This document shows positions 1 through 8,826 of a stretch of 64,000 nucleotides of DNA, in pieces. Below the pieces are notes generated by a model that was given only the letters and a program-made list of their open reading frames with translations, made no database searches and was not told the DNA's origin. This DNA comes from Phytohabitans rumicis (GTDB taxonomy: Bacteria > Actinomycetota > Actinomycetes > Mycobacteriales > Micromonosporaceae): the NCBI RefSeq assembly GCF_011764445.1, contig NZ_BLPG01000001.1, positions 1,674,001-1,738,000 on the forward strand. The letters run 5' to 3'. Position 1 is the first letter of the stretch; every line of letters begins with the position of its first letter. A program made the position numbers and the translations under genes.

Positions 1-148
1 CCCGCTCGGCCAGACCTCGCTCCGCATTGGCGGCGATCACCATCACCCGGCAGGCCCCCAGCTCCCGGATCTCCTCGGCCAGCTGGGTGGCGGCCTCGCC
101 GGTGGCGAACCGGACCCGCTGCGGCAGTGTGTCATGAACGAACCGCAT
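1..148 (-). CDS. Maleylacetate reductase, N-terminal fragment
   Basis: Partial gene running off the left edge. The 49 visible residues begin MRFVHDTLPQRVRF and continue into a beta-alpha segment ending VMVIAA, which matches the amino terminus of iron-containing alcohol dehydrogenase-like maleylacetate reductases. That family reduces maleylacetate to 3-oxoadipate, the last step of hydroxyquinol and resorcinol ring degradation. Its ATG lies 17 bases inside the end of the ROK regulator gene, so it appears to be the fifth gene of the leftward operon. A ring-cleavage enzyme behind deglycosylation genes suggests that the aglycone is aromatic. Only the N terminus is visible, so the assignment rests on motif resemblance. 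Confidence 0.6.
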   Translation of the reverse strand, partial: MRFVHDTLPQRVRFATGEAATQLAEEIRELGACRVMVIAANAERGLAER

Positions 149-1295
149 CAGCGCACCCCCATACCACGTCAACGTTCCAGGGCACGGACCGGCCGGAAGG
201 CGTCGGTCGTTGCATGACCATGGGGGCGCCGAAGGCCACCTCGCTTGCCAGCACGGCGGCGCCCACGACCCCAGCGCGTGGGCCGAGCTGGGACAGCACG
301 ACCGGCAGGTTGCCGGTGGCCAGCGGCGACGACCGGCGGTACACGGCGCCGCGGATCTCGGCGAGCATCAGGGTGCCCAGGCCGGCGACGCCGCCGCCGA
401 TCACGATCATCGACGGGTTGAGGAAGTTGACCAGCATCGCAAGTACGGTGCCCAGCCGGCGGGCGCCTTCCCGGATCAGGTTGATGGACGTCAGGTCGCC
501 CTCGGCCGCGCCGCGGGCGATGTCTTTGGCGGTAAGGGAGCTGAGCACCGCCGCCAGGCAACCGGTGTTGCCGCAGGAGCAGACCGGACCGTGCGGGTCG
601 ACCTGGATATGGCCGATGTCGCCGGCCCGGCCGTCCGGACCGCGGTACACCTCGCCGCCGACGTGGATGCCGCAGCCGATGTCGGTGTCGATCTTCACGA
701 AGAGCTGGTTGTCGACCGGGCCTTCGACTCCGGCGTGCCGCTCGCCGATCGCCATTACCCTGACGCCCTCGTCGACCGCGACCGGACAGCCGTGCTGGCG
801 GCCCAGGGATTCGCACAGCGGATAGCGGTCCCAAACTGGAAGGCTCGGCGAGATCGGGAGGCCACCGTGCACCCTCACCCGCGCCGGCATCCCGATGCCG
901 ATCGCGGAGAGCCGTTCGTACACACCGTCTGTCTTGAACGAGGCGAGGATCTCGTCGACGCGCGTCAGCATCGGCCTGGGCCCGCGCGCGGCGTCGGCCG
1001 GCTCGGAGTATGACGCCACCGGCCGCAGCGAGCCGTCGGTGATCTCGACGTCGATCGAGGTCAGGCCGAGGTCGATCGCGGCGAACCGGATGTGTGGATC
1101 CAGCTCGATCAGGGCTGGTCGTCGCCCGCCGTGCGACGGTGCCGGACCGGTCTGACGGACCTTCCCGGCCGCGGTCATGCGACCGATCTCGACGCCCAGC
1201 CGCGGTCGCGACAGGTCCAACCGATCCGCCAGCTCGGTACGCGACATCGGCCCTTCGTCGCGCAGCAGGGACAGGACTTGGTACATGAGGGTCAC
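132..1295 (-). CDS. ROK-family transcriptional regulator
   Basis: About 387 residues. An N-terminal winged helix (around MSRTELADRLDLSRPRLG) precedes a ROK fold starting FAAIDLGLTSIDVEI. The ROK signature GDIGHIQVDPHG is followed by the CSCGNTGC cysteine cluster that binds zinc in this family. Proteins with both parts are usually sugar-responsive repressors like NagC or XylR. The GTG start overlaps the oxidase stop codon (GTGA); an ATG three codons later (1286) is the alternative. Being inside the operon, it probably controls the deglycosidase and oxidase genes and responds to a sugar or glycoside. The ligand cannot be told from sequence. Confidence 0.85.
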   Translation of the reverse strand: MTLMYQVLSLLRDEGPMSRTELADRLDLSRPRLGVEIGRMTAAGKVRQTGPAPSHGGRRPALIELDPHIRFAAIDLGLTSIDVEITDGSLRPVASYSEPADAARGPRPMLTRVDEILASFKTDGVYERLSAIGIGMPARVRVHGGLPISPSLPVWDRYPLCESLGRQHGCPVAVDEGVRVMAIGERHAGVEGPVDNQLFVKIDTDIGCGIHVGGEVYRGPDGRAGDIGHIQVDPHGPVCSCGNTGCLAAVLSSLTAKDIARGAAEGDLTSINLIREGARRLGTVLAMLVNFLNPSMIVIGGGVAGLGTLMLAEIRGAVYRRSSPLATGNLPVVLSQLGPRAGVVGAAVLASEVAFGAPMVMQRPTPSGRSVPWNVDVVWGCADAVRS

Positions 1296-2791
1296 CGTTC
1301 GAGCTTTGCGGTCAGGTGTCCGGCGGCGATGACGGCCAACGCCACGGCCGTGGCCGTCGGGTTGCACGCTGTCGCGGTCGGGATGACGCCGTTGCCTCCG
1401 ATGTAGAGGTTGTGGAACCCCCACACGCGGCTGTGCGGGTCGCAGACGGATGCGCCGTCGTGGCTCTGTCCCATCCGTACGGTGCCTTGGTAGTGCAGCG
1501 AGCTGCCCGCCGGCAGCAGGCGTGGCTGGCTGCCGGGGAAGAAGTCGCCGACGGCTTCGGCCTGCGCGACCATGTCTCGCTTGGCCCGGGTGATGGTGGC
1601 CCGGTCACGCTCGGTCAGTCCATAGTGGATCGACATCCTGGGCATGCCGAAGTCGTCGAGGTCGGTGTCCGAGAACTCGACTCGGTCCTCAGGTCGGATC
1701 TCCTTGGTGGTGAACCGGCCCCAGGTCACGACCGGCCGGTCGAGAACAGCGGCACCCGGTACGTCGATTGGCGTGGTGCCGACCTGCATGACCTGGGTGT
1801 GGAAGGGGAAGTCCGGCTCGTGGAAAGGGATCCAGAGTACGCCGGTCAGCAGGTCCCGGCGGTCGGCCGTTTCGCGCGCCGGGCCGGGCGGCGTGGTGAC
1901 GCCGTTCTCGCGGAGCGCGAGGGCGCTGACGATCTGCGGTTGGTCGTTGAGGTGTTTCCCGAGGGCCGGTGGCCGGATGCCGGAGGCCCACAACAGCTGG
2001 GGTGTCCGAAGCGCATCGGCGGCGACCGCCACGGCCCGCACCTGGACCGTGTGTGTCTCGCCTGTGTGTCGACCGGCGAGCAGTGCGGCGTACACTAGGC
2101 CGTCGCGGTGCAGGAGGCGGCGGCAGACGGTGTCGGGGACGATAGTGAGCCGCTGCTGCTGGCCCAGGATGGTGTCCACACCGGACCAGTGCGGCAGCGA
2201 CTGTCCGGTCGGCGTGCAGGCGAGTGGCATCGGCTGGACTCGCCGGTCGGGTGGCCGTCCGCGGTCGAACACGGTCGACAGCTTCTGGAGCAGGCGTTGG
2301 CTGGCCTCCGTCGCCGGAAAGGCCGCGTTGGTGACGTTGAGCAGGTCGATCGCACGGTCGAATGCCTTGTCGAACGCCGCGCCGAGGAAGGCGATCCGCT
2401 CTGAGCCGCCGGGTCTAGGGCATGCGCAGGTCCAGTGGGCGGCCATCCCGCCGACGTTGGCGGACATGGCCGCCGCGGGCATGCCGGTCTGGTCGTCGCC
2501 GCTAACGTCCGCTGTCCGTACCAGGAACGTGCCTGGTCGGCTGGCGAGGTGGCCGTCGGCGCGGCCGGTGTCCGATGTGGTCTGTCCCGTCCATGCGGTC
2601 GCCCGTCGCTGAACGCAGCGCCGGTCCTCCAGGTCGAGGTTGCGGACGTTGGCACCCACGCCATCGGTGAGCCGGGGCCCCGCCTCGACCATCAGGATGG
2701 TCAGGTGCGGGGCCGCCTCGTGGAGCTCCCGGGCGAAGGTGGCGCCGACCGGCCCGCTGCCGACCACGAGCACATCGACGTCAGTGTCCAT
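1292..2791 (-). CDS. GMC-family FAD oxidase, candidate C-glycoside 3-oxidase
   Basis: 499 residues. The N terminus has the Rossmann motif DVLVVGSGPVGATFAREL for FAD, with an acidic residue closing the second strand (MVEAG). Near the C terminus are SSLHYQGTVRMG, with the usual GMC active-site His, and CNPTATAVALA, with the Asn partner. The layout is that of the pyranose-oxidase-like branch that includes CarA, which oxidises the sugar of C-glycosides to the 3-keto form before C-C cleavage. The start overlaps the preceding alpha-subunit gene by 11 bases. Co-transcription with both deglycosidase subunits is the main reason to prefer C-glycoside 3-oxidase over a general sugar oxidase. Substrate is inferred. 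Confidence 0.75.
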   Translation of the reverse strand: MDTDVDVLVVGSGPVGATFARELHEAAPHLTILMVEAGPRLTDGVGANVRNLDLEDRRCVQRRATAWTGQTTSDTGRADGHLASRPGTFLVRTADVSGDDQTGMPAAAMSANVGGMAAHWTCACPRPGGSERIAFLGAAFDKAFDRAIDLLNVTNAAFPATEASQRLLQKLSTVFDRGRPPDRRVQPMPLACTPTGQSLPHWSGVDTILGQQQRLTIVPDTVCRRLLHRDGLVYAALLAGRHTGETHTVQVRAVAVAADALRTPQLLWASGIRPPALGKHLNDQPQIVSALALRENGVTTPPGPARETADRRDLLTGVLWIPFHEPDFPFHTQVMQVGTTPIDVPGAAVLDRPVVTWGRFTTKEIRPEDRVEFSDTDLDDFGMPRMSIHYGLTERDRATITRAKRDMVAQAEAVGDFFPGSQPRLLPAGSSLHYQGTVRMGQSHDGASVCDPHSRVWGFHNLYIGGNGVIPTATACNPTATAVALAVIAAGHLTAKLER

Positions 2792-3836
2792 CCTCGATCG
2801 CCTCGCTCGGGCCGGCCTGCCCTTCCGCCCGCAGGGCAGCGATGGTGCGCCGTTGCAGCTGGTGGTGCCGGCTGATCATGTCCCACGGGTCGTCGTTGAG
2901 GTTCCAGTGCCAGCCTTCCCACTCGCTGGAGATGTAGCCGGTGTAGCCGGACCGGAGGAACACGCGCAGGATGTCCCGCACCGGCACCGCGGGTTCGTCC
3001 CCTGAGGCGTCGATGTCGTAGAACTTCCCGTGCATGTGTACGGTCCACGGCGCCACCATCTCCCAGTCGGTAGGGCTCGCGTGGCCGAACAGTCCGATCG
3101 AGTTGCGTGCGATGGATTGACCGTCCGGCCCGACCCCCTCCTCCTCGAGGATCTGGTACACGGCGCGGTACATGTCCGGCAGCGTCGAGTCGTCGAGGAT
3201 CGGCCCCCGCTCGTGCTGCGCCAGCCAGCTCTGCTCGATGCGGCGCAGATATCCGTCGGGAAGGCCGCGGCGCCGGGCGGCTTCGAGCAGGCTGGGTGGC
3301 ATCCGGCGCATGGTGCTTCCCCAGTCGGGGATGAATCCCAGGCGTGGTGAGTCGAGCTTCTCGTACCGTTCTCGCAGCGCGACCATGATCGGATGGTGGG
3401 GCGAGTGGTGGGCGTGAATTTCCAAGCCCAGCTTGACGTCTTCGCGTTCCGCGATGGGTAGCAGGCGTTCCATGTCGTCCGGGGTGACCGAGAACTGCAC
3501 CCGCACCACCGGAAAGCCCAGCTGCCGTGCCGCGACGATCTGCGCTTCCATGTATGGGACGAGCTCCTGCGGCGTCAGCAGCCGATCCCGCCGGATTCCG
3601 GCGTCCGCGTTCGCACCCATGCACGCCGGGACGAGGCCGGTTTCGTCGATCAGCGAACGGAACGCGTGGATCTGCTCGTTCGACAGGTGCGGCCATCCCC
3701 GAAAGCTCTGGAAGCCGACGACCTCCAGACCCGGCCCCAACCCGAGCTCGCTGACCCGTCGCACCGCCTCCTCGAACGAGATGCGCCGGCCGTGGAAGTC
3801 GCGGGTGATGCTGTAGAGCGTGGTGCCGAGCTTCAT
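2781..3836 (-). CDS. C-glycoside deglycosidase alpha subunit (TIM barrel)
   Basis: 351 residues with the xylose-isomerase-like TIM-barrel fold of sugar phosphate isomerases/epimerases. Candidate metal ligands lie in order: Glu in LGLEIHAHH, Asp in FIPDWGS, His in HMHGKFYDID and Glu in SSEWEGWHW. In the CarB/DgpB families this subunit pairs with a small beta subunit to break the C-C bond of 3-keto C-glycosides. The ATG overlaps the beta-subunit stop (ATGA), which implies translational coupling and matched amounts. Read alone it could be called a sugar phosphate isomerase/epimerase; the adjacent beta subunit makes deglycosidase the better call. Confidence 0.78.
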   Translation of the reverse strand: MKLGTTLYSITRDFHGRRISFEEAVRRVSELGLGPGLEVVGFQSFRGWPHLSNEQIHAFRSLIDETGLVPACMGANADAGIRRDRLLTPQELVPYMEAQIVAARQLGFPVVRVQFSVTPDDMERLLPIAEREDVKLGLEIHAHHSPHHPIMVALRERYEKLDSPRLGFIPDWGSTMRRMPPSLLEAARRRGLPDGYLRRIEQSWLAQHERGPILDDSTLPDMYRAVYQILEEEGVGPDGQSIARNSIGLFGHASPTDWEMVAPWTVHMHGKFYDIDASGDEPAVPVRDILRVFLRSGYTGYISSEWEGWHWNLNDDPWDMISRHHQLQRRTIAALRAEGQAGPSEAIEDGH

Positions 3837-4228
3837 GCCGCCACCTCCAGTTGTTTGGCGCAGGTGTCGAGGTTAACCAGCGGCTTTCCGCCCACCGGCA
3901 GGTACGGGATGTGCAGTCCCATCACGACGCTGATTTCGTGGACGCCGGGCTCGCCCGCCGCCGCGCTTTCCACGCTCAGCAGCGCCGAGTCGAGCACGTA
4001 CCACCAGGTGTCGGTCAGCGGAGCCAGTGCGGCCACGGGCAGCGGGCCGACCGGGCCGAGGCTGAAGCGGACCGCGTCCTGCTCGACCTGCTGCCCGTCG
4101 ATGGTCACGGTGATGCGTTCGATGCAGGACAGCGGCAGCGCGCGGTACCAGGTCAACCGGAGTGCGGCGGTGAAGCCACCGGGCACCGGGCGCAAGCTCT
4201 CCGCCTCAAGCAGGCGTTCTGGGAACAA
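3833..4228 (-). CDS. C-glycoside deglycosidase beta subunit (DUF6379)
   Basis: 131 residues, a small beta-sandwich protein of the DUF6379 family, known as the CarC/DgpC beta subunit. The core LTWYRALPLSCIERITV followed by DGQQVE is its hallmark. A homologous segment, RLPWFRALPVSCIERAAV, forms the first domain of the fused gene at 7483. The start is TTG: a GAGG ribosome site lies six bases upstream and no better codon is in frame. It is the first gene of the leftward operon. The subunit has no independent catalysis that I can infer; it shapes the active site of the alpha barrel. Confidence 0.75.
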   Translation of the reverse strand: MFPERLLEAESLRPVPGGFTAALRLTWYRALPLSCIERITVTIDGQQVEQDAVRFSLGPVGPLPVAALAPLTDTWWYVLDSALLSVESAAAGEPGVHEISVVMGLHIPYLPVGGKPLVNLDTCAKQLEVAA

Positions 4229-4437
4229 ACTGAACCTCGTCTCACTGGGTCACATCGGTGGAGCCGACCGTAGGCCATAGAGTCGACACTTGACAACCGC
4301 CAGGCGTAAAATGCCAGGAGAAATGATCCGGACCAGCGCAAGGTGTGGACAGAAGGCCACGCGGCTCGTACAGTCAGCCTTCCCACGACCCGCCCCGGGA
4401 CAGCCGGGGCAGCTCCCGAGCGGAGGCCCACGCCGAC
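4229..4437. promoter_or_regulatory. Divergent promoter region of the catabolic locus
   Basis: 209 bases separate the leftward deglycosidase operon from the rightward transporter operon. On the minus strand TTGTCA (4291-4296) lies 18 bases from TACGGT (4267-4272), a plausible -35/-10 pair. Just beyond it the hexamer GCCAGG occurs twice in direct orientation (from 4299 and 4313), a possible operator half-site for the ROK or GntR regulator. The binding protein has a GGAGG ribosome site near 4421. Promoter and operator are inferred from pattern only. Confidence 0.4.
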
Positions 4438-5706
4438 ATGATCGAGAAGAAGGGAGCCCGCCTCGCGCTGGCGGCCGTTACGGTCGCCGGTCTGCTGGCC
4501 GGCTGCTCGTCCGGCTCCTCGGATAGCTCCACCACCGTCACCTTCGCCGGCCAGACGCAGGAGAAGGACATTTGGGATGCGCAGTTCAAAGCCTTCGAGC
4601 AGGCGCATCCGGACATCAAGGTCGATGCCCAGTACACGCCCAATGACTCGTACCCCCAGCTGATGCAGACGCAGCTGCAGGCGGGCAACGCCGCGGACGT
4701 CATACAGACCACACCTGGTACCGGCGGCGGCCTGCCCGCCCTGACACTGGCCGCCGGCGGCCGCCTGGCCGACCTGACCAACATGTCCTGGGTCGGCTCG
4801 ATGCCGGCCAGCAGCAAGCCTCTGGTCACATTGGACGGAAAGGTCTACGCGTACCCGACCGACGTGGCTCCCCTGTTCGTGGCCTACAACCCTCAGCTGT
4901 TCAGCGACGCGGGGCTCTCGGCACCGACCACGTTCGCCCAACTGACCGACGCGTGCACCAAGCTCAGCGCGGCCGGCGTCACGCCGATCAGCCTCGCCGG
5001 GGCGTCGTACCAGAACACGAGCATCCTGGTGCAGGCCATCGCCGCCAACAACGTGTTCGGCCCGGATCCGGACTGGAACACCGAGCGGAAGGCCAACAGC
5101 ACCACGTTCGCCTCGGCCGCCGGCTGGCAGAAGACGGTGTCGGACGTCAAGAAGCTGATCGACGCGAAGTGCTTCGCATCCGACGTGGCCGCCGTCAAGG
5201 CGCCGGTACACATGCAGCGGTTCGCGGCCAGCAAGGCGGCGATGTACGTGATGCCCGCACAGGCGATCAACTCGGTGCGCAACGCGGCGCCGGACCTCAC
5301 GTTCTCCTCTTTCGCGTTTCCCGCCGACACCGCCGCGCAGACCCGGGTGTCCGCCGCGAGCGGCATCGCCCTTGTGGTCAACGGCAAGGCCCGTAACAGC
5401 GACGCGGCCCGCAAGCTCATCGACTTTCTGAGCACACCCGCCCAGCGCGCCGCATACGCCAACACGGCCGGAACCATCGCCCCGGGAGCCGGCCCCGACG
5501 GCAGCGATGTCTACACCGACATCCTGACCCCGCTCAAGCCCTACATGGCAACGGACAAGGTGCTGACCCTCAACTACCTCTCATGGCCGAACGCGAACGT
5601 CGCACAGCAGCTGGCCACCAGCGTCCAGGGACTGTTCACCGGCCAGAAGACGGCCGAACAGGTACTGGCCGACACGGACCAGGCATGGAACACCGCGAAC
5701 AAGTGA
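4438..5706 (+). CDS. ABC sugar importer, substrate-binding lipoprotein
   Basis: 422 residues. The N terminus is a lipoprotein signal: basic residues, a hydrophobic stretch, then the lipobox LLAGC and a Ser-rich linker. The mature part is a family 1 extracellular solute-binding protein (opening TVTFAGQTQEKDIWDAQFKA), the class that delivers oligosaccharides and glycosides to CUT1 importers. The ATG at 4438 is chosen because the lipobox then falls at a normal distance. Its stop codon overlaps the next gene's start (TGATG). Context suggests the ligand is a glycoside such as a C-glycosyl aromatic compound, which is inference. Confidence 0.88.
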   Translation: MIEKKGARLALAAVTVAGLLAGCSSGSSDSSTTVTFAGQTQEKDIWDAQFKAFEQAHPDIKVDAQYTPNDSYPQLMQTQLQAGNAADVIQTTPGTGGGLPALTLAAGGRLADLTNMSWVGSMPASSKPLVTLDGKVYAYPTDVAPLFVAYNPQLFSDAGLSAPTTFAQLTDACTKLSAAGVTPISLAGASYQNTSILVQAIAANNVFGPDPDWNTERKANSTTFASAAGWQKTVSDVKKLIDAKCFASDVAAVKAPVHMQRFAASKAAMYVMPAQAINSVRNAAPDLTFSSFAFPADTAAQTRVSAASGIALVVNGKARNSDAARKLIDFLSTPAQRAAYANTAGTIAPGAGPDGSDVYTDILTPLKPYMATDKVLTLNYLSWPNANVAQQLATSVQGLFTGQKTAEQVLADTDQAWNTANK

Positions 5707-6641
5707 TGACGCGCGAGAGCCGTGTCGGCGTGGACTCAGCTCCCGCCGGCACGGGCGGCGCCGTCCAAGCGACCCGCCGCACGATTCCGGGCCTGCGACT
5801 GTCGAGGCTCTGGGCGCTGCCGGCCCTGATACCGGTGTTCCTCCTGCGCTACCTGGCCGTCGGCGTCGGCGCATACTACGCATTCACCAGCTGGAACGGC
5901 GTCAGCGTCCAAGCCGACTTCGTCGGCTTGGCCAACTTCCGCCGGCTCTTCTCCGACGAGGTGGCCCGGCAGGCCGTTTGGAACACGCTCCTGCTGTCGA
6001 GCACGGCCGTCATCCTCTCGAACGTCTTCGGGATGCTGCTCGCGCTCAGCCTCAACCGTCTACTCAGGACACGCCAGCTGCTCCGGTCGATGTTCTTCGC
6101 ACCGTTCGCCATGACGCCGCTGGCCGTCTCGTACGTGTGGGCCTACATCCTCGACTACGACGGGCTGCTCAACCGGACCCTCGGCTGGGTCGGGCTCTCC
6201 AGTTGGCGCCACGCGTGGATCGGCGATCCGGACACCGCCATCTGGACCATCCTGGTCGTGCTCGTCTGGCAGCTCTCCGGCCTGTGCATGATCATCTACC
6301 TCTCCGGCCTCCAGGGAGTTCCCGAAGAGGTGATCGAGGCGAGCGAGCTCGACGGGGCGGGACAGTTCGCGACGTTCCGCCACGTGCTGCTGCCGCTGCT
6401 CAACCCGGCGATCGTCGTGGCGGTGGCGCTACCGACGATCATGACGCTGCGGGTCTTCGACCAGGTGATCGGCCTGACCAACGGCGGCCCGGCGCAGGCC
6501 ACGGAAACCCTTGCCACGCAGGTGTACCGGCAGTCGTTCGTCAGCGGCGACTACGGGTACGGCGCGGCGATCGCGCTCATGCTGACCGTCGTGATCGCGG
6601 TCGTCTCCCTGGCGCAGATCTTCATCCTGAGGCGGCGGTAA
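5706..6641 (+). CDS. ABC sugar importer permease, MalF type
   Basis: 311 residues with six predicted membrane helices. The cytoplasmic EAA loop (EVIEASELDGAGQFATFRHV) is where the ATPase docks. Length and loop match the first permease of CUT1 systems. The start overlaps the binding-protein stop by one base. As in many actinomycete CUT1 operons there is no ATP-binding subunit here, so a shared ATPase of the MsiK type encoded elsewhere is expected. Confidence 0.9.
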   Translation: MTRESRVGVDSAPAGTGGAVQATRRTIPGLRLSRLWALPALIPVFLLRYLAVGVGAYYAFTSWNGVSVQADFVGLANFRRLFSDEVARQAVWNTLLLSSTAVILSNVFGMLLALSLNRLLRTRQLLRSMFFAPFAMTPLAVSYVWAYILDYDGLLNRTLGWVGLSSWRHAWIGDPDTAIWTILVVLVWQLSGLCMIIYLSGLQGVPEEVIEASELDGAGQFATFRHVLLPLLNPAIVVAVALPTIMTLRVFDQVIGLTNGGPAQATETLATQVYRQSFVSGDYGYGAAIALMLTVVIAVVSLAQIFILRRR

Positions 6642-6646
6642 CCCAC

Positions 6647-7486
6647 ATGAGCCGACTGAAGTACCGCAAGCGCACGTTCGCCAGAGAAGCGCTCATGCTG
6701 CTGGCCGCCGCCCTGTGGTGGGTGCCCTTCTATCTCGTCGTGGCACTGTCCTTGCAGGACAACGAAGCGGTGACCGAGCGCTCGCTCGCACTGCCCATCA
6801 CGCACCCGGAGCTGGAGAACTTCAAGGAAGCGTGGAGCGGCGCCGGCGCCAACCTGGGCCGAGGGCTACTTTCCAGCGTCATCATCACGCTCAGCAGCGT
6901 GTTCGTGGTCGTCGTCCTCGGCTCGCTCGCCGCCTACACGATCGCCCGCCACGCTTCCCGCCTCAACAACGTCCTCTACGTGACGTTCGTGCTCGGCATC
7001 GTGATGCCGTACCAGCTCGGGCTGATACCCGCCTTCATAGCCCTGCGCGAGCTGGGCCTCGTGGGCAGCTACGCCGGCATGGTGCTCCTCTACACCGGGC
7101 TCGAGCTGCCGACGGCGATCTTCCTCTACGCGGGTTTCATCCGCGCGTTTCCCAGGGAGTACGAGGAAGCCGCGCTCGTCGACGGTGCCGCGCCGTTCCG
7201 GGTCTACTGGCGCATCGTCTTTCCCCTCATCTCGCCCATCACCGCGACCGTCGCGGTGGTCACCGCGCTGTTCGTGTGGAACGACTTCTTCAACCAGCTC
7301 GTGTTTCTCGCCGGCACGGACAACCAGACCCTTCCCGTGGCCATCTACGGTTTCGTCGGCGAGTTCGCCACCCAGTGGAACTACGTCTTCGCCGGGGTCG
7401 TCATCTCGATCCTGCCCGTGCTCGTGTTCTTCATCGTCACGCAGAAGCAGCTCGTCCGGGGCTTCACCGGCGGTATCAAGTCATGA
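6647..7486 (+). CDS. ABC sugar importer permease, MalG type
   Basis: 279 residues, six membrane helices and the EAA loop EYEEAALVDGAAPFRVYWRI. It is the second half of the transmembrane channel and starts six bases after the first permease. Its stop overlaps the start of the fused deglycosidase (ATGA), which links uptake to cleavage in one transcript. Confidence 0.9.
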   Translation: MSRLKYRKRTFAREALMLLAAALWWVPFYLVVALSLQDNEAVTERSLALPITHPELENFKEAWSGAGANLGRGLLSSVIITLSSVFVVVVLGSLAAYTIARHASRLNNVLYVTFVLGIVMPYQLGLIPAFIALRELGLVGSYAGMVLLYTGLELPTAIFLYAGFIRAFPREYEEAALVDGAAPFRVYWRIVFPLISPITATVAVVTALFVWNDFFNQLVFLAGTDNQTLPVAIYGFVGEFATQWNYVFAGVVISILPVLVFFIVTQKQLVRGFTGGIKS

Positions 7487-8826
7487 TCGACGCGTACACC
7501 CTCGACGCCTCCGCGACGCGGCATGACGACCACGGCCTAATCGCCTGGTCGATCCGCCTTCGCCTGCCCTGGTTCCGGGCCTTGCCGGTGTCCTGCATCG
7601 AGCGGGCGGCGGTCCTCGTGGACGGGCAGGCGGTCGCCGACCGGGATTTGTTGTTCCGCCTCGACGGCCAGCACCGGCCCTTGTCCGATCTGCACGCGAT
7701 GCCGACCCGCTACTGGTCGGTCGACGAGACGTTGCAGATCGGCGTCCGCGGCGAAAGCCTCGTGCCGCGCGCGGAAGCAGCCGTCACGGTCGAGCTGACC
7801 CTGCGGCTGCCGGACAGCGGCGGCAACGGAGGCGACTGGTCGAGGCGGGTCGCCTGCGGCGCCGTGCGGGTGTCCGACCCCGGCCACGCGCCGTGGCCGC
7901 TCGGTGTGTGCACCTTCAGCCTCGGCGCCGAGCTGCGACGGGGCCGGTCGCTGCGATCCTGCCTCCAGCGGATCGCGGCCATCGGCGGCTACACGGGGCT
8001 CGAGCTCCTGGGCGCCCAGGTGGTCGAAGGCTACCCGGCGCCGGAGCGGCGATGGCTCGACCGGTTCGCCCGTGAGCTGCACGCGACCGGCCTGGAGCCG
8101 GTCTGCTACGACGCGTTCCTCGACCCCGGCCGCACCACGGTCGCCGCCCGCGACGACGCCGCCATCATGGCCCTGGCGGAGGCGGAACTCGACATCGCCG
8201 CGGCGCTCGGCTGCTCCCACGTCCGCCTCAACGTGCCACCCCGCCGGCCGCTGCTCGACCACCTCGCGGTGGCCGCCGAGCAGCGCGATCTGACCGTCCT
8301 CAGTGAACTGCACGCGCAGACGTCCGCCGACCCTGGCGTGGAAGCCCTGCTCGAACACCTGAACGCCATGCGATCCCCGCACCTGGGCCTGATCCTCGAC
8401 CTCTCCTGCGTGATGCGGGCGCTGCCACCCGGATTCGTACGCCACATGATGGCCGCCGGCTTGCCCGCCGACGCGGTGCGTCACATCGCCGAGAGCTGGT
8501 CCGCCGGTCTGCCGCCGCCAGCGCTGCCGAGCGCGACCGCCACCGCCTTCGCGCAACGCGCCTATCGACTGTTTCACCGGTCTGACACCGGCTGGCTGCC
8601 AGACGTCCTGCCGTTCACCCGGATCGTCCACGGAAAGTTCTTCGACATGGACGGCGGCCGGGAGCCGTCCATCCCCTACGGACAGGTGCTCACGATGCTC
8701 AAGCGAACGCGGTTCGACGGCTACCTGATGAGCGAGTACGAGGGCCATCTCTGGGACGGCTCGCCCGACACCTTCGCGCAACTGCGGGGGCACCAACGCA
8801 TGATCTCGGAACTGTCGAATGTCTGA
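7483..8826 (+). CDS. Single-chain C-glycoside deglycosidase: beta-alpha fusion
   Basis: 447 residues. Residues 1 to about 132 align with the separate DUF6379 beta subunit at 3833-4228 (shared core FRALPVSCIER, then VDGQAV). Residues from about 140 (WPLGVCTFSLG) form a TIM barrel like the alpha subunit at 2781-3836. The putative metal ligands are kept: Glu in SELHAQ, Asp in ILDLSC, His in IVHGKFFDMD and Glu in MSEYEGH. The alpha motif HAHH is HAQT here, so specificity may differ. No stop occurs in any frame near the joint, so a merger by base error is unlikely. The gene is coupled to the importer upstream and overlaps the dehydrogenase downstream by 8 bases. Confidence 0.72.
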   Translation: MIDAYTLDASATRHDDHGLIAWSIRLRLPWFRALPVSCIERAAVLVDGQAVADRDLLFRLDGQHRPLSDLHAMPTRYWSVDETLQIGVRGESLVPRAEAAVTVELTLRLPDSGGNGGDWSRRVACGAVRVSDPGHAPWPLGVCTFSLGAELRRGRSLRSCLQRIAAIGGYTGLELLGAQVVEGYPAPERRWLDRFARELHATGLEPVCYDAFLDPGRTTVAARDDAAIMALAEAELDIAAALGCSHVRLNVPPRRPLLDHLAVAAEQRDLTVLSELHAQTSADPGVEALLEHLNAMRSPHLGLILDLSCVMRALPPGFVRHMMAAGLPADAVRHIAESWSAGLPPPALPSATATAFAQRAYRLFHRSDTGWLPDVLPFTRIVHGKFFDMDGGREPSIPYGQVLTMLKRTRFDGYLMSEYEGHLWDGSPDTFAQLRGHQRMISELSNV

